The translations under genes and the position numbers were made by a program. From NCBI RefSeq assembly GCF_027571385.1, contig NZ_CP085636.1, positions 1,240,001-1,304,000 on the forward strand: a DNA stretch of 64,000 nt, given 5' to 3'. The notes below the pieces were generated by a model. The model ran no database searches and was not told the DNA's origin. It was given only the letters and a program-made list of their open reading frames with translations. Numbering within the stretch: position 1 is the stretch's first letter; every line of letters starts with the position of its first letter. Shown piece after piece: positions 55,366 to 64,000 of this stretch. This stretch comes from Shewanella sp. MTB7. Its GTDB lineage: Bacteria > Pseudomonadota > Gammaproteobacteria > Enterobacterales > Shewanellaceae.

Positions 55366-55707
55366 CTAAAGTTTCGATGGCTTGTCCCCTCCCTTGTTTG
55401 TTGACTCATCAAGTACAGGGTGCAAGTTATTACGCAGTGCAGCCTTAGCCAGTGCATGGCTTGCTGTAGGGTTGATAAATAGAGTGAATAGTAGAATCAT
55501 CATTAACTTAAGCAGTACTAGCCCTTCAGGGGCTTGTAGCATCAGGCCAACGAGTATCATCCCCGCACCTAAGGTGTCGGTGACGCCTACCGCGTGCATG
55601 CGGGTAAAGAAATCTGGGAAGCGCAAGATACCAACACCGCCAGATAGACATAAAAAGCAGCCGAGCAGCAAACATAAGCCACTGGCGATCTCGAGTAAGA
55701 GATTCAT
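55366..55707 (-). CDS. mrpG: Mrp-type antiporter subunit G
   Basis: A 113-residue protein with three helices of the MrpG/PhaG family. The segment GILRFPDFFTRMHAVGVTDT is the signature, followed by LGAGMILVGLMLQ. The start overlaps subunit F by four bases (ATGA). It is full length for the family. The C-terminal tail is hydrophilic. Confidence 0.92.
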   Translation of the reverse strand: MNLLLEIASGLCLLLGCFLCLSGGVGILRFPDFFTRMHAVGVTDTLGAGMILVGLMLQAPEGLVLLKLMMILLFTLFINPTASHALAKAALRNNLHPVLDESTNKGGDKPSKL

Positions 55708-56000
55708 TGTTTACTCTCCTTGGTCGACGTTTGCTCATTAACTTGGTGCTTGAACTCAGCAGAGTCAGAAAAGCGCAGTACGCCGATAACACTGATAAAG
55801 TTGATCAGGGCGTATACCAGGGCGATATCCAGGAATTCGGGTCGTCCCATTAAAAAGCCCAGTATCGAGATCAACAAAACTGTTTTAGTGCCAAACATAT
55901 TAAATGCGAGGATTCGATCGTATAGCGTTGGCCCCACGATACAGCGAATGATCGCGAGGAGCATGACAACAAGAATTGCGATAGTGGCTGCAGTTAACAT
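55704..56000 (-). CDS. mrpF: Mrp-type antiporter subunit F
   Basis: A 98-residue protein with three helices of the MrpF/PhaF family. RCIVGPTLYDRILAFNMFGT is the conserved first loop, then DIALVYALINFISVIGVLRF. It overlaps subunit E by seven bases. Part of the inner-membrane antiporter. Confidence 0.92.
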   Translation of the reverse strand: MLTAATIAILVVMLLAIIRCIVGPTLYDRILAFNMFGTKTVLLISILGFLMGRPEFLDIALVYALINFISVIGVLRFSDSAEFKHQVNEQTSTKESKQ

Positions 56001-56527
56001 CTGTTTTCCAATTCAGTGACTCGGCGATCCATCTCGCCAGCTTTTAGGGTATCGATATTTTCTTTGAGCAGTGAGTGGATAGTCATGCGATCGCCGACTA
56101 TGTCGACTGTCACCGTACCCGGCGTCAAGGTGATGGAGTTGGCGTAGATAACCTTGCCGAGATCTGTGCGTTGACTGGTATCTATCGTGACAAGCGTGGG
56201 GGAGATGCTGCTATTGCCAAGCCAGATATGTTTGACCACAGAGATATTAGACACAATGATCTCTTTGGTTAGCCATAACACGTAGCCAGGCATTTTCAGT
56301 GAAAGGTGAACTGGCTGAGACTCATGGTCGATCACATCCATCCTGTGCGCAATAAAGAGCACCAGCAGGATAGAAGCGGCCCCCAATGACAGCAACAGTG
56401 CGTTGCTGTAGTTTGAGTTAATCCACCAAAAGAGAGACAGGCTCAAGCAAAGGCTGAGTGTGTGACTCGGCAAAGACCTAGCTGTTTCATCTAGTGTCAT
56501 TTTGTCTAAAATTTTGCTGTTATTCAT
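55994..56527 (-). CDS. mrpE: Mrp-type antiporter subunit E
   Basis: A 177-residue membrane protein with two or three helices at the N-terminus and the MrpE signature YVLWLTKEIIVSNISVVKHI, followed by a soluble part with YANSITLTPGTVTVDIVGDR. This is full length. I chose the ATG at 56527 (MNNSKILDK) because a longer frame to 56602 lacks a good site and does not resemble the family. First gene of the antiporter set. Confidence 0.87.
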   Translation of the reverse strand: MNNSKILDKMTLDETARSLPSHTLSLCLSLSLFWWINSNYSNALLLSLGAASILLVLFIAHRMDVIDHESQPVHLSLKMPGYVLWLTKEIIVSNISVVKHIWLGNSSISPTLVTIDTSQRTDLGKVIYANSITLTPGTVTVDIVGDRMTIHSLLKENIDTLKAGEMDRRVTELENRC

Positions 56528-56619
56528 GGTTACTTTTACCGTTACCAATAAGTTCATTGGGTTGGCTAAGGGGAAATACATAGTTTTGCTATTACATATC
56601 ATCTATGGTTTACAGTGAT

Positions 56620-57057
56620 TTATGAACATGAAGATTCCACTGCGAGTGCATCGAAAATTTGAGTGTGTAGTAACTGCATCGATTCGATTGGATATGTCAA
56701 ATGTCCAACGAGGCGCTCTGCTAAGTGCTTAACATTTTCATCCCTAGGCAGGCACAATTGGATCGGTTGCTCCTTTGATGTTCGTTTCCCAACTCGTGTT
56801 TGATAGGCTCTATCAAGAAATGCTCCCGATGTTTCATGCAACATATAATTTGATTTTGTGGTTAGGGAACCCGCCAGAAATCCCTGAATATAGTAAACAC
56901 AGGAGTTTGTAGAGCGCTTTTCAGGGGCACTCTTAAGTGACATACAAGATTCAAGTACCGCTCGCTCCTCATTTGTAGGAACCGTTGAACCTGCAAATAC
57001 CGAAAAGGGTAAAGTTAATGTCAATGTCAATGATATTAATAATTGGCTGCTCTTCAT
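56620..57057 (-). CDS. Rap1a/Tai-like secreted protein
   Basis: A 145-residue exported protein with a signal peptide (LLISLTLTLTLPFSVFAG). The mature part has four Cys and the order CVYYIQGFLAGSLTTKS then QLCLPRDENVKHLAERLVGH, close to the Rap1a/Tai family, which includes immunity proteins against type VI secreted amidases. No effector gene is adjacent, so an orphan or other stress role is possible. It lies 93 bases before the Mrp-type operon and could be co-transcribed. Family call is by motif only. Confidence 0.65.
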   Translation of the reverse strand: MKSSQLLISLTLTLTLPFSVFAGSTVPTNEERAVLESCMSLKSAPEKRSTNSCVYYIQGFLAGSLTTKSNYMLHETSGAFLDRAYQTRVGKRTSKEQPIQLCLPRDENVKHLAERLVGHLTYPIESMQLLHTQIFDALAVESSCS

Positions 57058-57780
57058 TTAAACTCCTTGTTTATATGTTGACTTATTCGAGTGTCATAAA
57101 TGCATCGCAAGCAGAATTAGTTATATTATTGACAAGTTAATGTCTTAATCGCTAACGTCGACACTGATGTGCTTTAGAGTATTCAAGTGTTTACTCTGTC
57201 AGCTTTTTATCTGTCTATATGGCTGGTTATTGCCTGCTTATAGAAGATGCATGCTATTCGGTTAATTATTTATCCCTACATATAACTCATCTTTTATTGT
57301 TAGGAATAGTCATTCTTTGACCTTGACAGTTAAGAGTAAATGACTAGTTAGTGTAAATTCGGATATAGTTTCTTTATACATCGTAAATAACGAGGTGTGG
57401 TCGTAACTTTATGTTTTTAAAGGTTAACTGTTTTATGTAAGTGCTTATTTGATGCTAAGGTTAAAATGGTTAAGTTTTGATTTATGTTAAGTTAAGCTTG
57501 TTTGAGGTTGTTTTTAAGTTTTGATGTTAGTTTAATGTATAGATTGGTTAGTATTTGGTTGAGTAGTGATATGTCTACAATTCTTGCCTTTAATAAATTA
57601 GAGCTAATTAATTAATTAATCAATTAAATAAAGAATTTTTTAGATGTTGTTAATATATTTCTAAGTGAAGTGTACAGTGCTTTTATTATGCTTAAGTCTA
57701 TGGGGATGGAAGTGAGCGCAGAGTAAGCTAATGTTAGCTAACTTACTCTGTCTCAACAACTAGTTCTTAGCTCGACTTCG
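57058..57780. other. 720-bp AT-rich gene-less stretch
   Basis: No gene is supported. It is very AT-rich, with TTAATTAATTAATTAATC around 57600 and a 9-bp stem (CAGAGTAAG / CTTACTCTG) near 57719-57751 that may end transcription from the dCMP deaminase gene side. I see no repeat shared with the rest of the window. Confidence 0.55.
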
Positions 57781-58215
57781 CTATTCGAGCTGCATCCAGT
57801 CGACTTTGACGCCGGATTGGTCGAACATATCTTGGCTGATTTTAATCTTATCTCCCCAGCGTGACAGGAAGTCTTCGCTTGGTTGTGGGCTATGAACAGT
57901 GCTCAAGCCTGTTTGGATAATCTTGGCTGCACAGTTAGGGCAGGGGAAGTGGGTAACCCAGATCTCGCAGCCGCTAAGATCGCGCTTAGCATAAAGGATG
58001 GCGTTCTCCTCTGCATGGAGGGTTTTGAGAAGTTTCATCTCACGGTTATCGGTTTCGGCACTATCGGAGATCCCGTGAGGGTAGCCGTTGTAACCTAAAG
58101 ATACTATACGGTTGTCTTCGGTGATCACCGCCCCCACTTGTGTGGAGGGATCTTTACTCCAAGATGCTACGAGTTCTGCCATCTGTAGAAAACGTGTCGC
58201 CCATTTTGTCATCAT
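57781..58215 (-). CDS. Deoxycytidylate (dCMP) deaminase-like protein
   Basis: A 144-residue zinc deaminase of the CDA fold, ComEB/dCMP deaminase family. The zinc ligands are in HAEENAILYAKRD (His and the catalytic Glu) and PCPNCAAKIIQTG (Cys pair). KDPSTQVGAVITEDNRIVSL is the family opening. It probably makes dUMP from dCMP for thymidylate synthesis. The start is one of two adjacent ATGs; GGAG sits about ten bases upstream. It is a single gene. Confidence 0.88.
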   Translation of the reverse strand: MMTKWATRFLQMAELVASWSKDPSTQVGAVITEDNRIVSLGYNGYPHGISDSAETDNREMKLLKTLHAEENAILYAKRDLSGCEIWVTHFPCPNCAAKIIQTGLSTVHSPQPSEDFLSRWGDKIKISQDMFDQSGVKVDWMQLE

Positions 58216-58516
58216 TTTATCGCAGCTCCTATGCTATGTTACTGAATAATATATTCTCACTAGGTACTATTTTCTATTGAGAATAGTGATAAATCAACCT
58301 CAAGCCAACTTACTTTAATTAGAATCAAATTAATGGTGTCACTTATTGCGAGCTTAGGCTGTTACCTATGGTTACATGATGCGTTACACGACATAAAATG
58401 AATTTATCTTGCTGTGATAAGTTGAAGGTGAATATTCTTGTTTAAGATCAATGTAATTAATAGTCTACAAGACTAAATTCCCTTTCCGTTTGTACCTCAA
58501 TTAACGGAGCCTTTTC
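58216..58516. other. 300-bp divergent spacer
   Basis: No gene is seen. It lies between the deaminase and the dihydroorotate dehydrogenase, which point away from one another. AT-rich. Confidence 0.5.
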
Positions 58517-59536
58517 ATGTTTGAACACGCTAACATTCTTGATGACATTAATAATAAATTTGATAATGAAATCAATGATAATCCTGGTAAAATAACAACG
58601 CAAAAAACCGTAGATCTCGGCACTAGCATTGCGAAAATCCCCCTGAAGAGTTACCTGTTTAATGCATCTGGTCCCCGCTGTACAAGTGAAATTGAACTAA
58701 ATGAGCTTGCTCAATGTGACTCAGCTGCCATCATGACCAAGTCTTGTACCTTGCTGGCTCGTGAAGGCAACGCTGAGCCAAGATATCAAGCTCTGCCATT
58801 GGGAGCAGTGCAATCGATGGGGCTGCCTAACCTTGGGTATCAGGCATATCTTGATATGTTGCCTAGGCTAAAAAGTGCCAACAAACCCATTGTCGTCAGT
58901 ATTTCAGGTTTTAGCATCGCAGAGAACCAGATTATGGTTAGCGCTTTTCAGCAAAGTGATGCTGACTTGATTGAAGTGAACTTCTCCTGTCCTAACATAG
59001 CGGGTAAGGCGCAGCTTGGTTACGATTTTGAGCAAACAGAGCAGGCGTTGCGTGTCCTGTGTCAGTTAGGCGATAAGCCTTTGGGTCTCAAGTTACCGCC
59101 CTATTTTGACTTCTCACACTTTACAGCCATGGCCAATATCATTAAGCAGTTCCCGGTTAAATTTATCACCTGTATCAACTCTGTCGGCAACACATTAGTT
59201 ATCGATCCCGAAACAGAATGTGCCATCATCAAGCCGAAAGGCGGGTTTGGTGGACTCTGTGGTGATTACATTAAGCCCATAGGCTTGGCGAACGTCAGAG
59301 CATTCAGACAGTTACTGCCTGACAATATTGATGTGATAGGCGTTGGCGGGATAAAAACCGGCACAGATGCATTTGAGTACTTACTAGCAGGTGCTTCAGC
59401 TGTGCAAATTGCCACCTGTTTTGAAAAAGAGGGCGTTGGCTGTTTCAGCCGCATCAACGATGAACTAATAGAGATCATGGCGAGAAAGGGTTACCACAAT
59501 ATTGCCGACGTTAAAGGCAAGCTTAAAATGCTTTAA
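58517..59536 (+). CDS. Dihydroorotate dehydrogenase, class 1A-like
   Basis: A 339-residue FMN enzyme of pyrimidine synthesis. FNASGPRCTSEIELNELAQC (class 1 opening), SMGLPNLGYQ, EVNFSCPN (catalytic Cys as base) and GGIKTGTDAFEYLLAGASAV are visible. Class 2 membrane enzymes have Ser as base and an N-terminal helix; this one has the Cys and lacks that helix, so it is of the soluble, fumarate-type class 1A (Lactococcus/yeast URA1-like). Most gamma-proteobacteria use class 2, so this is likely a second enzyme. The first 30 residues are an acidic leader (MFEHANILDDINNKFDNEIN). No pyr gene is nearby. Confidence 0.88.
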   Translation: MFEHANILDDINNKFDNEINDNPGKITTQKTVDLGTSIAKIPLKSYLFNASGPRCTSEIELNELAQCDSAAIMTKSCTLLAREGNAEPRYQALPLGAVQSMGLPNLGYQAYLDMLPRLKSANKPIVVSISGFSIAENQIMVSAFQQSDADLIEVNFSCPNIAGKAQLGYDFEQTEQALRVLCQLGDKPLGLKLPPYFDFSHFTAMANIIKQFPVKFITCINSVGNTLVIDPETECAIIKPKGGFGGLCGDYIKPIGLANVRAFRQLLPDNIDVIGVGGIKTGTDAFEYLLAGASAVQIATCFEKEGVGCFSRINDELIEIMARKGYHNIADVKGKLKML

Positions 59537-59655
59537 TGTTTCGCTATTGTCTAGAGACTGTGGAGTGTACTCACATTTATTACGGCTTCTCTTGAGCAGG
59601 TGGCTTGTATTGACTACAATAGCGCACTATTTTTTCATTACCATTTGGCCAGACC

Positions 59656-59904
59656 ATGAACGACACTACATTGCTACCAGCCTTACCGGATCGCCTTTCC
59701 GTCAATCCACGTAGCCCACATCATGTGGCAGAAATTTTCGAGCACGAGATAGGTATTTTGCTTAACGGCAAAGAGCGTTTTGATGTTGAAGAATATTGCA
59801 TCAGTGAAGGTTGGGTAAAAGCCCCGTCGCATAAGGCCTTAGACCGTCGTGGGCAACCGCTTATGATGACGGTAAAAGGAACTGTTGAAGTATTTTATCG
59901 TTAA
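59656..59904 (+). CDS. DUF3297 family protein
   Basis: An 82-residue soluble protein. PALPDRLSVNPRSPHHVAEI then GILLNGKERFDVEEYCISEG and VKGTVEVFYR match DUF3297, a small widespread family of unknown function. ATG 59656 has a weak site. It is a single gene followed by a strong bidirectional terminator. Confidence 0.88.
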   Translation: MNDTTLLPALPDRLSVNPRSPHHVAEIFEHEIGILLNGKERFDVEEYCISEGWVKAPSHKALDRRGQPLMMTVKGTVEVFYR

Positions 59905-59973
59905 GATGAATTAACACTATTGCTCTGTTATTGGCGGCCATATAGAGGCCGTGGATCCACAGGATCAATAGGT

Positions 59974-60013
59974 AAAAAAAGGCTCAGAGCGGTTACGCTC
60001 TGAGCCTTTTTTT
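59974..60013. terminator. Bidirectional terminator
   Basis: A perfect 11-bp stem (GGCTCAGAGCG / CGCTCTGAGCC) with loop GTTA, seven A before and seven T after, lies between two convergent genes and should stop transcription from both. Confidence 0.95.
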
Positions 60014-60040
60014 CTACTATACAGCTCATTAGTTCACGGA

Positions 60041-61441
60041 TTAATGAGTATCAACAAAGACAAATTTAAAGATAAATAGCAGTGCCACAATCGCAACACC
60101 AGGGTGAATTTCACGCCAACGATTGGTGCCCGCTTTCAAGACGCAGTAAGTGATAAAACCCGCTGCGACCCCTTCGGTGATAGAAAAGGTAAACGGCATC
60201 ATTATGGCGGTAATAAAGGCGGGCGCTGATTCAGTTAGATCGTCCCAATCAATTTTAGCCAACTCTGATGACATTAAAATACCGACGTATATCAAGGCGC
60301 CTGCAACCGCATAACCTGGAACCATCGCAGCTAATGGTGAGAAGAACATCACTAGAATGAACAGCAGGCCTACAACGATAGCTGTTAGTCCTGTGCGTCC
60401 ACCGGCAGCCACACCTGCCGAACTTTCAATATATGCGGTCACGGTTGAGGTGCCCATATACGCACCCGCAACAGATGTCACTGAGTCGGTCATTAAGGCT
60501 TGTTTCATTCGAGGAAAGCGGCCACGTTTATCGGTAAAACCACATTTTTCGGTGACGCCTATCATGGTGCCTGAGCTGTCAAACAAACTGACCAAAGCAA
60601 AGGAGAAGATGATCCCCATCAGTGCCACGTCTAATGAACTCACCAGATCGAGTTGGCCAAAAGTATTGGCGATGCTTGGTGGCATAGAAACCACACCTGT
60701 GTACTCGATATCCCCCATCAAAGCCGCAATGGTGGTTATGATGGCAATCGATATAAGCACGGCAGCATGAATGCCTCGTGAGGCGAGGATCACTATTATA
60801 AAGAAGCCCAATGCGCCTAAAACACATTGCAGTGAGCTTAAATCACCCACGGTAACCATGGTTGCAGGACTCGCAACCACAAATCCAGCATTGCTAAAAC
60901 CGACGAAAGCAATGAGCAGACCGATACCACTGGGAATACCCACACGCAGACACTTAGGGATATTGGTTAAGATCCACGATCGTATGCCTAATACAGAAAC
61001 GATAGTGAAACAGACAGCCCCCCAGAAAATGGTGCCCATGCCCGTTTGCCAACTGATCCCCATTCCGACCACCACAGAGAAAGCAAAAAAGGCATTGAGT
61101 CCCATCGCAGGCGCGAGGGCGATAGGTAAGTTAGCGATTAAGCCCATACCAATACAGCCGATAGCACTGATCATACAGGTCACCACAAAGACCGCACTGG
61201 GATCCATTCCCGCAGCGGAGAGGATTTGTGGATTAACAAATACGATATACACCATGGTCATGAAGGTTGTAATACCTGCGATGATTTCCGTTGAGAAAGT
61301 GGTGTTATGGGCTGATAGTTTAAAAAATCGTTCATAAAATCCATGCTGATTCGACGTCTGTGCTTCTTTATTTTTGGCTGTAATATTTTCGTCGACATTT
61401 TCGCTGACATGAAGGTGCGATTTATTGCTTGGGGTACTCAT
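60041..61441 (-). CDS. NCS2-type purine permease (AzgA/PurP-like)
   Basis: A 466-residue, twelve-helix permease. The segments NPQILSAAGMDPSAVFVVTC, LPIALAPAMGLNAFFAFSVV, and GTSTVTAYIESSAGVAAGGR are diagnostic of the adenine/guanine/hypoxanthine group of NCS2 permeases. It takes up purines with protons. The substrate choice is inferred from the family. The start MSTPSNKSHLHVSEN is hydrophilic. There is no purine riboswitch upstream (checked by eye in 61442-61811). A single gene. Confidence 0.88.
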   Translation of the reverse strand: MSTPSNKSHLHVSENVDENITAKNKEAQTSNQHGFYERFFKLSAHNTTFSTEIIAGITTFMTMVYIVFVNPQILSAAGMDPSAVFVVTCMISAIGCIGMGLIANLPIALAPAMGLNAFFAFSVVVGMGISWQTGMGTIFWGAVCFTIVSVLGIRSWILTNIPKCLRVGIPSGIGLLIAFVGFSNAGFVVASPATMVTVGDLSSLQCVLGALGFFIIVILASRGIHAAVLISIAIITTIAALMGDIEYTGVVSMPPSIANTFGQLDLVSSLDVALMGIIFSFALVSLFDSSGTMIGVTEKCGFTDKRGRFPRMKQALMTDSVTSVAGAYMGTSTVTAYIESSAGVAAGGRTGLTAIVVGLLFILVMFFSPLAAMVPGYAVAGALIYVGILMSSELAKIDWDDLTESAPAFITAIMMPFTFSITEGVAAGFITYCVLKAGTNRWREIHPGVAIVALLFIFKFVFVDTH

Positions 61442-61904
61442 TAATAGCTTGTTTCCATATGTATTGAGCGGTTTTGCATCCTAACCAATAGGCGCAAAGT
61501 TATCCCTAAGCCACTTCTCGATATGTTGAATTTCACACTTCGAGCTTGTTTTAGGTATGGGTATAAATGGCGCACTCTTACATCGCCCAAAAAGGATATT
61601 TTCGGCAATAACGATATTCTGATATTAATTTACTAGAGGGTAATATTGTATGGTACGAACCCCCAGAAGCTTAAGTGATTAAGTTCACATTTCTCAGAGT
61701 TATTTATTACGACTTTGATTTTTTTCAGATTGATTTTAAGAAATAAATCATATTTGAGCTGTATTATGTTACGCAAATCTAAGATAAGTAATTGTGTATA
61801 AAGCTGCGTAGATGAAAGTGTGTTCTACCGCAGCATTTCTGTCACAATTTATCGTTATAATCCACGCTAAGATACACATGGTTAACTTATTACAAGGAGT
61901 ATTT
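61442..61904. other. Divergent spacer with promoters
   Basis: No gene is supported. It separates the permease from the DUF3083-like gene. An open frame that extends the latter upstream to 61812 lacks a ribosome site. AT-rich from 61640 to 61800. Confidence 0.5.
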
Positions 61905-62990
61905 ATGTCCCTTAGCCATCAGCAAAAAGTGTACATACCCAAAGGTGTTCGAAGTAATCAATACATAACTGCAGAGATCAAAGTAACCGATGCTTTGTTG
62001 GCTCATTATCCCGATCACAACACGTGTTATCAGACGCTTAGCCGAATCATCTTTAATCTTGCGGATCAAGCAGAGTTATATAACTTACATGTGATCACTA
62101 ACGATAAACTCCCGGTAGTACGTTTCCATACCGAGGCATATTGCTTCCCAACTGCAGAACAGATCATCTTTTTTTATAATCCTGAGTATCATGAAGCGCA
62201 AACCCTTCATAGCCGAGATGATTACCGAGCCCGCAAAATACGAATTGTATTTTTAGCAACGGGTGAAGACATTCGCAGTAACTCAGCGAGTTTTCATATA
62301 AAAGTGCAGTCTTTCCTTGCGAAGTTAATGCCGCAATTGCCAGAAACAAATCTCATCATCAAAATCCGCGATCATCAACATCTTTCCTATGACCTGTTTG
62401 CCAAAGCTAAAGGCAATAAAGAGAGTTATGGATATAAGCTACGTTCAATCAGTGACAGATATGAAGCTAGACTCTGTCCACTCCCTACAGAGCACGGCTC
62501 ATTATGCTATGTCACGGTAAAACTCCCGTTAAGCCGTAAGCTTAAACAGGCTTTTTTGCCAGAAGGTGCAAGTGACTATACGCCACTGTATCAAAAGCTA
62601 GAGGATGCATTTATTCAAGCCACATCAGCCAAACAACTTAAGCAGATTGCCATGGTTGCTAATGGGCTAACGCCACTTGTACGCAACAGTAAGTACGATC
62701 AAGTTGATGGCACCAATGAAGTACAAATGCTCGGTTTCGATCCCAATATAGAAGAACAACAGTTTATTGGTCATTGGGATGGTAAGCACCTAGTTGAAAT
62801 GGTGAGTTTTACTATCGCGGCTGGAGTCGAAGATTGTAGAGGGGCTGGTCTGGGTCGTTATTTGAATCGAGTTGAAGATGCCCTAAGGAGCTTGGCGTCA
62901 GAACTCGCGTTAGATAGATCACGTGACGATCTCATTTTGCGTTTCCATCAACATATTAGTTATCAAGTGCCTGAAGAGTTAATGACCTAA
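61905..62990 (+). CDS. Probable DUF3083 family protein
   Basis: A 361-residue soluble protein. It starts MSLSHQQKVYIPKGVRSNQY with a clear site AAGGAG before ATG 61905. Further segments are YCFPTAEQIIFFYNPEYHEA, LRSISDRYEARLCPLPTEHG and CRGAGLGRYLNRVEDALRSL. I recall this style from DUF3083, a family mostly in Shewanella, but cannot verify it. No catalytic motif or membrane segment is apparent. It is followed, after 270 bases, by glnD in the same direction. Function unknown. Confidence 0.7.
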   Translation: MSLSHQQKVYIPKGVRSNQYITAEIKVTDALLAHYPDHNTCYQTLSRIIFNLADQAELYNLHVITNDKLPVVRFHTEAYCFPTAEQIIFFYNPEYHEAQTLHSRDDYRARKIRIVFLATGEDIRSNSASFHIKVQSFLAKLMPQLPETNLIIKIRDHQHLSYDLFAKAKGNKESYGYKLRSISDRYEARLCPLPTEHGSLCYVTVKLPLSRKLKQAFLPEGASDYTPLYQKLEDAFIQATSAKQLKQIAMVANGLTPLVRNSKYDQVDGTNEVQMLGFDPNIEEQQFIGHWDGKHLVEMVSFTIAAGVEDCRGAGLGRYLNRVEDALRSLASELALDRSRDDLILRFHQHISYQVPEELMT

Positions 62991-63262
62991 TATTAATCGG
63001 TAAATAACATGGTTAGCTACAATCATTGACAGGCTTTAAAGCGTTATCATAGTTGGATTGCGGCGGTGATGCTGAGGTGAATAAGTTTAACGGTGCCACA
63101 TGAATAGCAGGCTGGCACCGTTAAAAATATGATGAGAGTGTTGTGGGTTTGTAATTTTTTATTAGATGATTTACCCTATTTACTATACAAAGCCCATTGC
63201 ATAACGGTTTGATTCATTAATAAACTTTAGTTATACCTAATGCAAATAACCACAGGAGAAAC

Positions 63263-64000
63263 ATGTCAGGATTTGATATATCACCTCAATTTAATTCAAA
63301 AATGGGTATTACTGATTATAAAAAAGTAATCCAAGATGCTGACAACTACCTTAATGAAAACTTTACCCACGTTGCCATAGACGAGATAGTCAAACTACGC
63401 GCCGATTTTTTTGATGCTTTACTTGTCCACCTCTGGAAATGCGCTGATCTCGCTACTGAAAACATCTCTCTCAATGCCGTAGGTGGTTATGGTCGTCAAA
63501 CATTACACCTGCATTCTGATATTGATATTTGTGTTTTATTCTCCCAAGAACTGACTCCTCATCAAGCCTCTCAAATTGGTCTGTTCTTCACCCAGTTATG
63601 GGATTTAGGTCTAGAACTCGGTCACAGTGTTTTAGGACTGCATGAAATTGATAAAGCGTGTAAAGAAGACATCACTATTGCGACAACTCTCTTTGAAATT
63701 CGTCATTTAACCGGGCCTGACTCCCACGCAAAAGAGGTCTTAGACCGGCTCTATGGGGATACTCTATGGAGCAGTGAAGCCTTCTTTAAAGCGAAAGTAA
63801 GTGAGCAAGATGAGCGTCACCAAAAGGCGCAAGGCAGTGCTTTTAGCTTAGAGCCCAACCTCAAAAATAGTCCTGGTGGTATGCGGGATATTCAAACCTT
63901 GATTTGGGTAACCCGTAAATATTTTGCTGCAGAGGATATGGCCGCCTTAAGGCGATTTGGCTTCTTTACCGCTGACGAGTATGCAGAGCTGTTAGAGTCA
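63263..64000 (+). CDS. glnD: GlnD uridylyltransferase, N-terminal part
   Basis: The first 246 codons of GlnD, which adds and removes UMP on PII proteins and thereby controls nitrogen metabolism. The nucleotidyltransferase motif GGYGRQTLHLHSDIDICVLF holds the paired Asp for metal. The next conserved stretch SPGGMRDIQTLIWVTRKYF is typical of GlnD. The gene leaves the window at 64000, still open. ATG 63263 follows CAGGAGAA. The spacer 62991-63262 shows no gene. Confidence 0.95.
   Translation, partial: MSGFDISPQFNSKMGITDYKKVIQDADNYLNENFTHVAIDEIVKLRADFFDALLVHLWKCADLATENISLNAVGGYGRQTLHLHSDIDICVLFSQELTPHQASQIGLFFTQLWDLGLELGHSVLGLHEIDKACKEDITIATTLFEIRHLTGPDSHAKEVLDRLYGDTLWSSEAFFKAKVSEQDERHQKAQGSAFSLEPNLKNSPGGMRDIQTLIWVTRKYFAAEDMAALRRFGFFTADEYAELLES

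Noticed and set aside
61442..61811. Purine riboswitch upstream of the NCS2 permease
   Set aside because: The three-way junction with its conserved loop text is not recognisable on the minus strand.

Overview
The window looks like chromosomal DNA of a marine Shewanella (Gammaproteobacteria). The evidence is recognised gene families and order: hutXZ-type haem genes, the block fau / 6S RNA / zapA / ygfB / ubiH / ubiI / gcvTHP, an orphan MSHA-like pseudopilin, ECF sigma control, many TonB receptors and chemoreceptors, an Mrp-type antiporter, and glnD at the right edge. No database search was run; all names come from motifs and remembered family features.

Layout. 0-2.4 kb: end of a haem receptor gene with hutX and hutZ, closed by a strong terminator. 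2.4-4.6 kb: a MITE-like repeat and an exporter of the ABC type. 4.6-7.9 kb: an accessory islet with a dispersed repeat, one gene flanked by integron-type recombination sites (an attC-like site and matching 5' boundary), a NERD-domain gene, and almost 1 kb of repeat-rich DNA. 7.9-25 kb: mostly single genes (Ap4A phosphorylase-like, DUF3703, a DUF3360-like permease, a hydrolase, an acyl-CoA ligase, ccoG, a truncated sigma-54 activator, a large TonB receptor, LysE, a pseudopilin, ung, NlpE-like, a periplasmic binding protein).

25-44 kb keeps the enterobacterial order fau, ssrS, zapA, ygfB, ubiH, ubiI, gcvT, gcvH, gcvP, but about 8.6 kb separate fau from ssrS. That gap holds a yceI-like/ECF sigma/anti-sigma operon and, on the other strand, a five-gene operon of exported proteins around a CsgG-like lipoprotein. 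The latter is my best candidate for an undescribed envelope system. The 6S RNA gene (185 nt, very like E. coli ssrS) is followed by a decayed second copy of its 3' part, and both are followed by terminators.

44-64 kb: a CbpA-type J-protein, a small unknown, a 52-bp tandem repeat abutting a DoxX gene that lost its N-terminus, a chemoreceptor, an eight-gene Mrp-type Na+/H+ antiporter operon with three NuoL/M-like subunits and one fused subunit, a Rap1a/Tai-like secreted protein, dCMP deaminase, a second-type (class 1A) dihydroorotate dehydrogenase, DUF3297, a purine permease, a DUF3083-like protein and the start of glnD. No CRISPR array, tRNA, rRNA or intact transposase was seen.
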